A stretch of DNA of 64,000 nucleotides from Sympetrum striolatum (Eukaryota; Arthropoda; Insecta; Odonata; Libellulidae): NCBI GenBank assembly GCA_947579665.1, contig OX388349.1:24584459-24648458 (forward strand), given 5' to 3'. This document shows, one piece after another, positions 13,501 to 25,098 of the stretch (position 1 is its first letter; each line of letters begins with the position of its first letter). The notes below the pieces were generated by a model. The model was not told the origin of the DNA and did not search any database. It worked only from the letters and a program-made list of their open reading frames with translations. Both the position numbers and the translations under genes were made by a program.

Positions 13501-13582
13501 ATAAGGAAACTCGAGAACGAAATTGTTTACTCAACAAAAATAAAAGTACACGAAAGAAAGATTTTTCACTCGTTGAAGTCAT
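10574..13582. other. intergenic, nothing recognised
   Basis: AT-rich sequence with no supported coding region, RNA gene or repeat boundary. The minus-strand open stretch at 12023-12238 has no family resemblance. Confidence 0.5.
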
Positions 13583-13588
13583 TTTATT
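13583..13588 (-). promoter_or_regulatory. poly(A) signal AATAAA for the exon at 13852-14084
   Basis: A canonical AATAAA on the minus strand lies about 265 nt downstream of the TAA stop at 13852. It supports the idea that the upstream open segment is a genuine last exon. Confidence 0.45.
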
Positions 13589-13851
13589 CGAAATTTAAGA
13601 CCATACAAAAGTTGGTGTATAAAAATAGTGTTATATAATATGTCATCAATCATGAAGAAGCCAACCTTCGAGTTGAATCTGAAAGACGACTCTTGCAGTT
13701 TCAGGCGCTGTGCCCAGACATACCCGACACGAATCGATTAAGTCGCAAATGTGGGAAGTCCATTCAACAAACAGAGTACTACCCAGTTGTTGTGTAAAAC
13801 AGATGCTCTTGTGAATAATTTTGGAACTGTGGAAATAAACGGAGCGGAATA

Positions 13852-14084
13852 TTAGCAGGCGTTTGCGAAGTCATTCGGCGAGCACCTTTGGTGTACGCAG
13901 CAGTGCATCAGCGTCTTTTCAGCCCTCTCGATCCTCTGCTGGTCCTGCACATCGATCAAGTCCTTCAGCTGGTCCGAAGGGCCAAGGAGACCGTAGAAGA
14001 GGGTGTCCAGCGATGATGGCACGGTTGAGGTCTTCTGGGCGGCGAGTGGGATGGGCAGTTGAATCGTCAACGTAAAGGAATCGG
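13852..14084 (-). CDS. terminal exon of a candidate insulin/relaxin-like peptide
   Basis: A GC-rich open segment in AT-rich DNA, preceded on the minus strand by a strong acceptor (TTATTCCGTCTTCCAG) and ended by TAA. It encodes 76 complete codons after two bases of a split codon. The peptide ends CCVHQRCSPNDFANAC, that is CC-x4-C-x8-C at the extreme C-terminus. Insulin-family A chains end CC-x3-C-x8-C. The acceptor gives a phase-1 intron, the phase of the conserved intron in the C-peptide region of insulin-family genes. What is seen: one exon, four cysteines, the intron phase and a downstream poly(A) signal. What is inferred: that it is a secreted insulin-like prohormone. The B-chain and signal-peptide exon was not found in the window, and the x4 spacing is unusual. 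It could instead be another small cysteine-rich secreted protein. Confidence 0.5.
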
Positions 14085-14906
14085 CTGGAAGACGGAATAA
14101 AACAAATCAGTCACTATCCCATCTTGTTTAGGCTCATCTACCCTTTGATTCCGGAGGATTAAACTAGTATATTGAACCTTTTTAGGGGTACATGAACTCT
14201 GTCAAGGGGTATAGTTGGCAATCGCGGTCGCTGATATTCTGCAAGGGATTCTCTTGACTGACCGACGCCCGACTGCTCGATTGGCCGGCAGCTCAGACGA
14301 CATTATGATTTCAACAGTAAACGAAGGATATCTAATTAGAAATAACAACTAAAATGTCACTCGGAATTCTCTTTGGTAAGCTAGTTCTCAATGACCTTTT
14401 AGGAGCCTTTAAAGTTCAGTAAGAAAAATTTAGCGAATCAGATGCATAAGGAAAATCACAAAACGAACTGAATTTTAAAAGGCGATAAATCCGTTAAAAT
14501 CTTTTAAAAAGCATAACCTTTTCCGAATAATATTTAGCGTTCAGATAAAAATAATGGAAAAAAGCTCAGAAGTAAATATTTACTATTTCAACAAATCTTA
14601 CATAAAAATTTTTAATTAAATTGTAACCCCGAAAAAATTGTGAAAGCTTTTTTATTCAAAATTCTTAATTGAACCATATTTCGTCTTAGTTCCATTGTAA
14701 TTACTTTGTTGTTAATACATATATCACGGAAGTTTAATATAATTGTTAGAGTGTTGGGTTGGGATGTCTGTAAATCATGGTGTCGGTCGAACGAACAGTC
14801 GGGCAATTTAGCATCGGTAAGTTGAGATAACCAATTCAGCTATCATTCTCTAAAACATTCTTGAAATTTTCGATGAATTTATATTTAATCATCTCTAACA
14901 GCTAGT
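14085..14906. other. possible intron or intergenic
   Basis: If the 13852-14084 exon is real, this lies in its upstream intron. No B-chain-like exon is visible here. Confidence 0.35.
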
Positions 14907-15048
14907 TATAGTCCACCCGCAATCTTGAGTTCTAACTTTTACTAATTCCACCGCGGGAGAGCTGTTTCCGAATGGCTCTCCCCTCCGTAAGCCCTGCCTT
15001 TCCTATGTTCTGAGTTGGAATCGGCCTCAAGATTTCGAATGGACTATA
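14907..15048. mobile_element. 142-bp MITE-like element with terminal inverted repeats
   Basis: The ends are inverted: TATAGTCCACCC with ATCTTGAG at the left, CTCAAGAT and GAATGGACTATA at the right. The outermost bases are TA, compatible with a TA target duplication as in Tc1/mariner relatives. It contains a GGGAGAGCTGTTTC / GAATGGCTCTCCC hairpin and no coding capacity. Confidence 0.5.
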
Positions 15049-17340
15049 CAAACTTCTAAATGTGTTTTCGGATGGTTCATACGCATTGATCTTCCGATTT
15101 GGCATTTTTTTCGTGGGACCAAACCAAATTGGCCTTTAGATCCTTAAAAACTATTATAAATACGCACGTTGGACCTCAAAATTTGTACGCCATACCCAAA
15201 TAAGCATCAGAAGAGTCACATTAAAACACAAAAAAGGTCTACTACAATATTTCATTATATTCTGAAGGTCCCTGCTAAAATTCATCCCTTTAAGTCTTTT
15301 ATATTTTAACTTTATTAATACCATTCAAGCAAGACCTACCGCCTCTGTTTCCTAACTTGTCACTTCCCAAACTTAATTTTTATCACCTCCTCCAATTATT
15401 CACTATCTTTCTTAATAGCCCATGCATATCTACTGGCTCTTCTTCTTTTCCTCAATCAAAATCATTTTACATCCTTCCGTTTGAAACATTCTCTCGCATT
15501 GGGTGAAGAGATACAGTAATCATATCCTAAAGTTTCATCCAATGAATTCCGAAATAGTAGGAGATAACACCAATCCGATAGTTTTCCCATCCAGAACGTC
15601 GTGAATAATGTAAATATTCCACTTTCTCTAAGCCATCTTATTCCCGAAGTTCTCAATCTTTAACAAAAACTGGAAACCTAATGAATTTAAGATTAAGTGC
15701 AATGAAGTTAGGAAATAGGAACATTTATGACCAGAGTGTTCACGTTGAAAATAGTGACTATTTATGAAATTCTATTACTACTGCTAACCACTAAAAGTAT
15801 AAAAATCTTTACACAACAAAGTATTTAGTGATATGTTCTCGCAATTGCTTCTTGACATAAAACTATTAATTTATTCCTCAATTGTGTTTTGTGTTTTGAT
15901 CACTATACCACCGAATGTATTTAGTATAAGAAATAAATGTTCAAGTTAATATTAGTGTTTATTAAGTTTGACGATCTAATGAATGTAAGACATGTTACCT
16001 TTGATATAAAATTTTTATTCAGTAATTCGTGAATTAAACTATCAAGGAATATCTCGATCACTTATAGTATTATAATTACAGTTATTGCAATTTACAAGTA
16101 ATTACGTTCCTCGTAAATATTCATCTAGAAGATTCATATAATTACTATTATTGTCCGATTTCCTTGTTACTACGTAATTCCATATCCCTATCGATAAAAA
16201 CATAGACTGTATATTTGGTTATTGAAAAGCGGGGGGATGTCTGTATGATGAAGTGATGGATATTCTACTTGATGCCTCAGCTATTCGTAACCAATTTTTC
16301 AATACAACATTGTAATTTTGAAAACAACATGCTGCACTTTTATGACTTATCCTTAGAATTATTACGTTAGATGAACTAAAACTCGAATTAATGCTCTTTA
16401 TAACCCTCTGTGAACGTATCTTATTTGGCTCTCCACCCATTCATTCCGGAGACATACCTCGCCGTTAGCTGAAGAAGGTCGCGGACCACAAAACCGCTAC
16501 CAATGAGATTGCGAAGGAGAAAACAATACATTAATACTCAGTGAAGACACCGAGGGAATCATTTCAAGCACAAAATTTAATGAAATGTGGGAGAACACAA
16601 GAAGTGTATTAAATAAAAGAACTTCAACCGAAAAAAGTCTTATTATTGATACCAATAAATCATAAACGCTTTTTTCCAGCGAAATGTTTGTTCGATTTCA
16701 TAATCCTCTTCGTCGAATTTGAATACTAATTGATTTGATTGATAGATTTATTATTCATTTAATGTAAACGCTTCAATTGGGTTTGAATACCAGGTGGCAA
16801 GGGTCGATGGGGATATAGTGAGATATCAATATAACCTTATAAACCCCGTGGATAGTACACATCTTAAAAATAACAATAAGCCCATTTATTGCAATAAGTC
16901 AAGTAAACAGTAAACAAACTCCTTCACCAAACACAGATATAGCCGACTGAATTAATTTCTATTAAATAATTTAATATATTGTACTACCTGGAACTATTTT
17001 CGTACTCTAAAGATTATAAAGTGATTAAAAGTACCCATTATATATAAACAACAATTTGAATTTTATATTCTTTTAAGCTTATTTTTTTAAATTTCTAACA
17101 TTCTCCGGCATTGGAGTGAGAAGATCTCCAGGTAATTCTTCCATTACCCTTATAGCTCTTGATAAAATGATTGATAAAAGAATATTTCTCCACATCGGTT
17201 TTCTGTTCACGCTCCTTTATTTTTAAACTATGATCACCGCGTCCTCCAAGTAATTTGATTAATTAACTTCTGGTCGTTCTTTTCACAAACATTTAGAGCC
17301 GCTATCAGTGTAGATTACGTAAAGGTGCTGTAATTCATAC
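15049..17340. other. intergenic, nothing recognised
   Basis: AT-rich sequence. A donor-like GTATGT at about 16459 on the minus strand follows a short open segment, but none of its frames gives a recognisable signal peptide or B chain. Confidence 0.45.
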
Positions 17341-17400
17341 CTCATCTGCCATAAACCACCGGCGCCTTGTGGGTGTATATCTACATCTAAAATCTAAATA
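17341..17400 (+). repeat. degenerate LINE 3' tail
   Basis: Contains GGGTGTATATCTACATC followed by TAAAATCTAAATA after a GC-rich ACCACCGGCGCC stretch. This is the same arrangement as the end of the copy at 2316-2555, but diverged. Confidence 0.45.
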
Positions 17401-19526
17401 TAAAACATCTAAGAACAGTAGAAATGGAGTTTCCGATCGATTATGAAGACTAAATTATTAAACCCGGAGGAAGGTTTGACTCTTATAATATGCTAAAATG
17501 TCTCGAGTGGGGAATGAAGCTTACTAAGCAAGATGAGGAGTGAGGAATTTGGGATGGAAGTCTTTCTTCGCTTTCCTCTCTGAGCTAGAATTCTGTAAGC
17601 GGACACCGAGAAAGTGCAGCACAATGACTCTATTAATTGCATTTCATATTATTCAGATGGGAGTTATACAAATGTATACTTCTAATAAGTATCATTCATA
17701 GCCTAGTGGCTTCCATGTAATAAAAACCATGAACAAAGCAGAAGCGGAAAAAATAAAAATAAGTTTTTCTCTACCTTGCTACGAAAGACAAGTGGAAAAT
17801 ATTCCATCTATCAATGCGCAGCAGGAATATTTATCAAGGCAATTGGCTGATAAAAGTTAAAAGAATTTATTAGGCAGTATGAAAACAAACTCAATGATAA
17901 ATTAATTGATTGAATATTTGCATTGCAATATTGAAACATGATTCTATGTTTGGGATGTATCAAGTTTCATTTTCATATTTTAGAATTAAGTTTCATTTTC
18001 ATATTTCATTGTTTTAAGCCGCAATCAGTTCCCTATTTTTTTTAACATGTACAATATGACCTAAGCTGTTAAAGCACATTCAACAATGATACTCAAAATT
18101 CGAGACTTGATATGACCACGTACCTTTTTACCAAAATATTTTGAACTAATCAAACCTTTCTTAAGTAAAAAAAAATTTCTAAGGATTCAACTGTGATTAC
18201 GAGTGACTGAAAAACGTCGAAATTCGCAATTTTCTTTGATCATTCATAATTTTGAAAGGTATATGGTCCCGAACTAGTGCAAATAGAAGGGATAGAACGC
18301 CATTTTAGTTTTTCTGCTAAAACAATCTTGTCCTATGGAGGCAAAATAAAGGCAATTGTAAGATTTTTTGTTGCCACCATTAAGTTCAATGTACGTATAA
18401 AATACACGGAGTATTTACTAAGGGTTATCACAAACCGTATTGAAAGTTCGACCAGAAGACCGATATTTCCTCACCAAAGTATTGCCACTATTTACAATTT
18501 ACTTATTTACCTTTTGTTTCATTTTCCGTGTCTCTCTTATGCCTCGAACACATTTCGATGGCCATTCGCCTTATGAATTCCTTGGTGCATGGATTAGAAC
18601 TGTCCACGGTGTATGTCCCAGATACAAGAAGCACTGGAGATGCCATAAGGACCAGCGACGCCCATTTTATCAACACACTTGAAAATTCCTTGTGGGGAAG
18701 AAGACATACCGTGTCAGTCAGGAGAGAGAAATAACAATGGTCATAAATTAAAATTGAGTAAATCTCATTACTACAGCCTATCAGTATACGTAAGGTTATG
18801 TGATATAATTTATTGATACTTCCCTATGTGATCGGTACTTCCATAGAAGCTGAGAGGGAATTGTGTATACAATTGTTGATATACCCTACTATACCCTACC
18901 CTCAAAACCAGAAGTGAGTACCTGGAGAAAATATGTTCAAATAATGCGATTGAAAATGTTGAGGCCCTTCAAATATCAGACAAGGGAAGAGTAAAATTAC
19001 AAGAACGAAATGAAATCAGGTAGAATTTCATTTTAAAAATCAAAGAAGGAATAATATGTTTACTTCCGATAGTATTTATTAATACTGTGGTAAGAGTATT
19101 TATACATTTTTTGGTAAAGGACGTAAGAACAGATCTGTCTAGGGGAAATACCAATAATAATAAATCAGTAATGATGTGCCACACAAATCTGAAAGATGAA
19201 AGTTAACGGTTTTACAGATATTCTATAATGGGAAAGGATGTGGCCCTTCAATTAACAGAAAAGGACAAAAGACTGAGAGCGTTTATACCGTGTATGCACA
19301 ATAGTTTTGGCTCGTGTGACATATTTTACGCAATATTATAATTGCGACCTGTAATCCAAAAGTGCCTTTCTGACCGACCAATAAGAATAAAAAGCAAAAT
19401 AATTCAACTGCTTTGTGAACCGGAGTATGTATGTTCAACCATGATTTATACTATATTTAAGCTATGAAGAAATATCGTAAAGAAAGAAAATTTAGAACAC
19501 GGCTGTTAAAGAATTAGAGGTTTAAA
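17401..19526. other. intergenic with a SINE fragment
   Basis: AT-rich DNA with no supported gene. Overlapping plus-strand open stretches at 18277-18734 have no convincing family match or splice context. A fragment of the SINE body is annotated separately at 18056-18095. Confidence 0.4.
18056..18095 (+). repeat. SINE body fragment (copy C)
   Basis: ATGACCTAAGCTGTTAAAGC then ACATTCAACAATGATACT matches the body of the SINE copies at 5815-5980 and 866-995. The tRNA-like head is missing. Confidence 0.45.
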
Positions 19527-19811
19527 ATCTCCATTAGTCGTCATTTTCGTCGTTCCTCGTCTCATTCACCGGTATTCGGAGAAAACAGGAAAGGATACCG
19601 CACTATAACATTTAATACGCATTTTGAAAGCAATGCTTTCTTCATCAGGAGTGAGCACGAACTATTCGTACCTATTTACCCCTGAAGAAGGAAGAATTGC
19701 TTTCGGAATGCGCATTAAGTGTTATTAAAGTGCGGTGTCCTTTCTTGTTTTCACCGAATAGCGGCGGATGAGACGAGAAACACCGAAAAAGACTGCTATT
19801 GGAGATTTCAA
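19527..19811. repeat. fold-back element with hammerhead-like core (copy ii)
   Basis: Arms of about 125 bp (19527-19653 and 19676-19811) are inverted copies separated by a short loop. On the minus strand the left arm holds a canonical CTGATGA (19648-19642), one extra base, and a perfect 6-bp stem with 3-nt loop (19640-19626). AAAA follows where GAAA would be expected. On the plus strand the right arm has CTGAAGA (19682-19688), a related stem and GGAA. No protein is encoded. Confidence 0.65.
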
Positions 19812-19827
19812 ACTTCTAATAATGAAG

Positions 19828-19829
<2 letters not shown>

Positions 19830-19877
<48 letters not shown>
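19830..19877. repeat. (TA)n microsatellite
   Basis: About 48 bp of uninterrupted TA dinucleotides directly right of the fold-back element. Confidence 0.95.
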
Positions 19878-19880
<3 letters not shown>

Positions 19881-20164
19881 AGATAAGTAAACCAGGTGCA
19901 GGTTCATCTCTTGAAAATGAAATGTGTGATGAAAGAAAGAAAGAAAAGGATAGTAGGATATTGGTGAGAACATTTCAGAGAATAGATGTGTTTGGTAAAG
20001 TAAAAAGAGTTAGCAATATTTCCGGAGACATGCAGAAAATTTGGAACGGTGGGGGACCTCGGTAAAAAACCTACCCTCAGATCTGTCGAGGTTCAATGCT
20101 AAAAATAATGTGTACCATTTCAGACTTTGTTTTCCCAGTGAATAAATAGCTGTTGAAAACTAAC

Positions 20165-20275
20165 AGGGCCGACAGGTGTAGCGCCGACGTTTCGGCTGCT
20201 AACTGTGCAACCGTATTCATCCTCACCTTGAAGGTGGCTGAAGAGTTGACAGTCGAAACGTCGGTGTCGAATTGC
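20165..20275. repeat. imperfect hairpin with hammerhead-like core (copy iii)
   Basis: GCCGACGTTTCGGCTG at the left is partly complementary to CAGTCGAAACGTCGGTG at the right. On the plus strand CTGAAGA begins at 20238 and is followed by a short poorly paired stretch and GAAAC. It is weaker than the other copies. Confidence 0.5.
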
Positions 20276-20426
20276 CTTGAAGCGCCACTGTTCGTTTCTC
20301 AAGAATAATTGCTGCACCGATAATAATGTGTCAGTAGTTATGTAAAACTCAAACTGGGAAGATAAAACTTGAAATAAATTCAATTTAAGTAGCCTAGAGT
20401 TGGTGAAATTCCGTAATCGGGATCAT

Positions 20427-20620
20427 GTAATAATAACTTATATACAAATTCCAAGAAAAAGTTTTAATTACACGATCGGTGTCGAGTTTAATTACTCATC
20501 TTCAGGTACAAGAATACAAAATTATTTTTATTCTAGTACCTAAAGATGAGCGGTTAAGCTCGAAACCGATCGTGCAATTAAAACGTTTCTGTGGAATTCG
20601 CATAGTTATTTCAACGTGAC
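20427..20620. repeat. fold-back element with hammerhead-like core (copy iv)
   Basis: Arms of roughly 85-95 bp are inverted around a central AT-rich loop. Plus strand: CTAAAGA (20540-20546), one T, a perfect 4-bp stem GAGC/GCTC with 6-nt loop (20548-20561), GAAA (20562-20565), then CCGATCGTG. Minus strand: CTGAAGA (20505-20499), T, stem GAGT/ACTC (20497-20484), GACA, then CCGATCGTG. Both arms keep the same topology, and some changes in the stem are compensatory (C/G to T/A). Confidence 0.7.
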
Positions 20621-20668
20621 CCCGAAACATGAAATTTTCGCCGATATTACGTAACTATTATATTATAT

Positions 20669-21186
20669 TAGGATACTAAAAGCAAAGATTGCTTTTAATA
20701 GTAAAAAGAGATTATTTACTTCAAAATCCATCGATATAGGAATGAGGAAAAAATTGGTTAAGACTTATGTGTGGAGTGTATTATTACATGGGAGCGAGGC
20801 GTGGACTGTGGGAATGGCAGAGAGGAAACGGCTGGAGGCATTTGAGATGTGGTGTTACAGAAGGATGTCAAAGACCAACTGGGCAGAATGACTGGCGAAT
20901 CAGGAGGTACTGAGAAAAGTAGGTGAAGAGAGGTGTTTGTGGAAGACTTTGGAGGCGGGATTCGTGGATTATACATCTTCTGCGGCATGAGGGATTTGTG
21001 AAAACCATAATTGAACGGATGGTGGAGGGAAAAACAAAAGAGGAAGGCCAAGATTGGAATATATGAATCAGATAATGGAGGATATGGGATGTGGAAGTTA
21101 TTTAGAATTGAAGAGAATGGGGAAAAATAGAGAGAGATGGAAAACTGTCGCCAACCAATCCTGAGGGATTGATAAACAGAGGAAGG
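20669..21186 (+). pseudogene. 5'-truncated LINE reverse-transcriptase relic
   Basis: The plus-strand frame from 20669 reads RILKAKIAF, then RKKLVKTYVWSVLLHGSEAW, then ERKRLEAFEMWCYRRMSKTN before a stop. Further frames continue with LRKVGEERCLW and IIERMVEGKTK. This is the C-terminal domain that follows the reverse transcriptase in common arthropod non-LTR retrotransposons. The frame is broken by stops and shifts. The left edge is abrupt, typical of 5' truncation on insertion. It is a dead copy. The clade (RTE, CR1 or Jockey group) cannot be fixed from this tail. Confidence 0.75.
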
Positions 21187-24100
21187 ATTACGTAACGGTT
21201 ATCTATACTACTCACCATTTTAGCTGAGAGAAGTTAGGGTACACGGAGTCTTGTTACTTAAGCATAAGCGGGGATCACAGGCTTTTATAGCTTCACTTCT
21301 AGGCCGATTCATGCGTCAATTTTTTAGTTTTCTCTTGTACGCAGATATGCTCCACATCTCTTCCAAGAAATTTCCCAAGAAACCCCTTCCCAAGAAAAGA
21401 GGCTCCGCTGAGATAAAAGATGGTGCTAATATTTTCATTCTGTCACGATCCAAACAGTGACTTAATGTAAACAGCGGGGCCTTGGAAGAATCGCACAATT
21501 CCAGCGCGACTCGCCAGGAAGGCCGCACGTGTCTTTGCATGAGAAACGGAAGTGAATTTTTTGAAATGGAGGAAAAATATTGCGACTGAAGCCAGGGAAC
21601 GTTGTTTTTCCGAGAACTTCGTATCTTACTGCTTATTAAACTACAGCAAAGATTAAGATTACATAACAGGAAGTTTACTTTCCCCAAGGAATTATCTTTC
21701 TTTCATTATTGTTTTTTTTCCCTAGGATAAAATGTCGTTTTCCTCGAGGATTCGACGATTTATAAAGATCGATAAACATTGATTTCATCATCTTCGATTT
21801 CCTTACTTTATTTATTTATTTATTTAATTGATTAATTTTATTTTATTTATTTATTAAAAAATCTACATAGCTCGAAGCTGTTTACAGCTGATGATAAAAA
21901 ACGAAAATGAAGATCAACTAATTAAACAAGGATATAAAATATAAAGTAAAAATTACAGAAACCATCACACGGATTAATGAGACGATGCCTATTACAGGGA
22001 TCAGTCTCTCGCAAACATATTCAGGACTTATACAAGAGAAAGATAAAAAGGATCAATATATTTATTGGAAGAAAAAGAGCTAAAAATTTAAGGTACCTAC
22101 TCAAAGAAAGAGTGACCCTTTATTTATGGATTTAGATTGAATTTCTACTATTCGTCAAAATTTGGAAAGCTCTTTGAGTAAAACTCTTTATTAGAGATTT
22201 ATTTCTCAGTTAGAATCATTTCCAACTGACAATGAGTATTAAAAATAACTACACCTTGCAGCGTTAGAGAAACTGCAGGTAAACTAATATAAACAAAGAA
22301 TGGAAGATTTTAGAGTTTATGAGATTTTATTATAAAAACATAAAGCCATCAGAATCTAGGATAAATGCTTGAAAACTTCATAAATTAATAAATTCAATCG
22401 TAAATTCTCTGTCAATTCTCGTAAATGTGCTTAAAATAGTCCAAGAGGAGTCCAAAATCGTCTACTAAACCCTATCCCAAAGTCCTAGTAAATGAAATAA
22501 TGTAATCAATGGTGTATAAGGTATAGGTTGTATTTATTCAGTTAGCATATCGAAAAATTGTTCCACTTAGAGAAACATTTTTCGTGAGATATTAGGAAAT
22601 AACAAAGAAAGAAAGTAATAGGAATATAATAATATAAGAATGGAATATTACTTTATTGCTAAAGATAATCTTTTCAAGATGATAAAAAAGATCCATTCGG
22701 GTATCGAAAGAGAATTTCTATGCAAAATTAAGTATCTGCATCAAAAGGATGTTAGTTGAACAGTAACGATTTTGAAGAGTTGTAACTCAATCGACCAAAA
22801 CTGAAGACGTAAGTGGGAATAGGGGTAATGCTCATTGAATCGCCATTGCCTCATTAAATCACTTGTATTCAATCACATTATCAATGAATTAAATAATTCA
22901 AATATTATTTGGAAGTAGGAAATTAAGCATTAATAACATATATTGCAATGTCCTTATTAGGTTCAGTTTTCTTTAACAACCAATGGTCAAAAATTGCAGT
23001 TTTCTAATATCCTTTAAAAGAGAATAGAAAACGTAATCTAAAAGCTTTTATGGCAAAATCATAAAGAAATTACATGTACCGATAAAACTATTTGTGGAAT
23101 TGGTACATTTCTTTTGACTTTGTCATTTAAGCTTTTAATATGAAATTCCACCATATTATGCTAGACAATATTTATTTAAACGTAATCTAGCTTGAAATTA
23201 GACCAGGTTATTTCATAACAACGGAGCTCAGGTGAAACATAACTAACGGAAGCTATTTATTTTGTTTCAGTAGTAGAAATCAAGTGTTCGAAAAGTATTA
23301 AAATCCAAGCTCATGCATTTGGTATGTTTGTACTAGACGGAGTGTTCAGAAAGTCGATCTTAAACTAAGATAGGACTTAACCATTTAGCAAACTACTAGA
23401 AGAGCGAAGTTTTCGATAACTGCCTTGAGATTTGCTTTCTAAAGACCTCATGCCATAAAATGTCGGAAACTGAAAAGAATTCCCTCGTTCAAACTTTTTT
23501 GGCTCGATTAAATGAAAATAAATGAATGTACCGATGAAATACACACTTCGATACTTGTAAGTAAGTAAGTTTTATGTAATTTCCCAAAAAAAGTATTTGT
23601 AAGATCTCTCATCGTGACTTTCTAGTTACAGTCATCACCCTTTCATTGACTTAAATTCAACTCAATTTGAGTATGTGTGTATCTGGACTAAACGTTGTGA
23701 TTACCCTAGGAAGATAGAGTTTTAGATAGATCTAGACGTAACTAGTTTTCCGATTCTTTTGGATCATCCCTGAAATTTTGCGGTCGTAGTCTCTTGCTTT
23801 ACGTGGAAAATTTTCAAAATGCGATCATCACATATATCGGAATGCCTCGTACTTAAGAAGATGGAAGAATGACTTGTCATAAGAGCTGAATTTACAGGTA
23901 AGTGAGATAAATTCTTGGTATTTACTTTAATCATACAGCCATCAAACAAAGAATCGATCATATCTAGTCTTCGAACGGCGAAATTTTCATAGTTGTCAAA
24001 AAGTTAACAAGTCAATAATGAAGCAATTAAGCAAACCGATCCTGGCCAACCCGTTCTAAGGATTCAATATCCAAAATAATTTTCTATTATTTCAAAATTA

Positions 24101-24514
24101 CCACTGAGGAATTTTGATTTAAGAACAAAAGCAACATTTTTCACTTTCATTGTAACCTGTTTTTATTTGGACATACAAAATCAGCTACTTCAATTATTCT
24201 ACTAAATGATTAGAGGAAATTTTATTGGTCATTTATTTATTTAAGGGTAGCATAAGTAGAGGAGAAATGGATATTTTGTTATGGATTGGACATTGTGTGT
24301 CAGTGCAACCGCGCCTCCATTTTTGAAAAAATCACCATAATCTGGTAAATATATTTTTAGCGTTTTCATTTTAACGGGATTGAATTCAATTTTAAGATGC
24401 ATTCGTTTACATGCGTGCAGAATCGTTCGCCATGGCTGTAGGTAATTTCTGATTCCATGACAGCGTATTCCTATAAAGCTCCGACGAGGGTAATTCCAGG
24501 AGAGATGTCCAGAG
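21187..24514. other. intergenic, nothing recognised
   Basis: AT-rich sequence with an A/T-rich low-complexity block near 21805-21857 (TTTA repeats). Open stretches on both strands at 21251-21687 overlap and show no domain. No gene is supported. Confidence 0.5.
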
Positions 24515-25098
24515 TAGGGGAGACTGGGGCACCTTGAACATACTTTTTAATTTTTCTTCTTTCACCTTGAACATACTTTTTAATCTTTTCTTTAAAATTT
24601 TGTTTGCATTTCAAACATAACTTTTACTTGACAAGTACAGATAAGCAAAGGGTTACACACTGATAAGGGCCTATTCACATTACATCAGTTCTTCCTTGTC
24701 AAACTTGACATTGAAAAATGGGCTTCAAGTGGTTCAAGGTACCCCACCGATGGGGCACCTCGAACCTAGTGTTGGGGCAGTTTTTCAACTGAAAATTGAA
24801 AAGAAATATTGAAAATGATGAACCAATAGAAATCTCCCGATTAACTGAGAATATACTTCAACTTGTTTTCAATGTTTTTGGCCTATTAATTCGTGGATTG
24901 AGATAATTAACTAATTTTGAACAAATAAAGATTCCTATTAGCAATATCCCAGTATATTGAAGTTGAAGACATAATATGTCATCATGTGAGACTCTGTCAA
25001 TTAAATCAATAAGCAAATATGTTTCGAATACATAAATTCATGTGACTCTTTATCAATTGTTCTCTTCTTATCTGTCAAGACCTATTTAATCAGATAGT

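Noticed and set aside
16459..16530. B-chain or signal-peptide exon for the insulin-like candidate
   Set aside because: The GTATGT donor is reasonable, but one frame stops before it and the open frame gives phase 2, not the required phase 1, and lacks B-chain cysteines.
18277..18734. Coding exon with weak lipase-like TSDAHFI motif
   Set aside because: The resemblance is a few residues only, three overlapping frames compete, and there is no catalytic motif or splice partner.
20540..20575. Active hammerhead ribozyme
   Set aside because: Only the core order is visible. An extra base follows CTAAAGA, and I could not define stem III with a UH cleavage site, so the claim is limited to resemblance.
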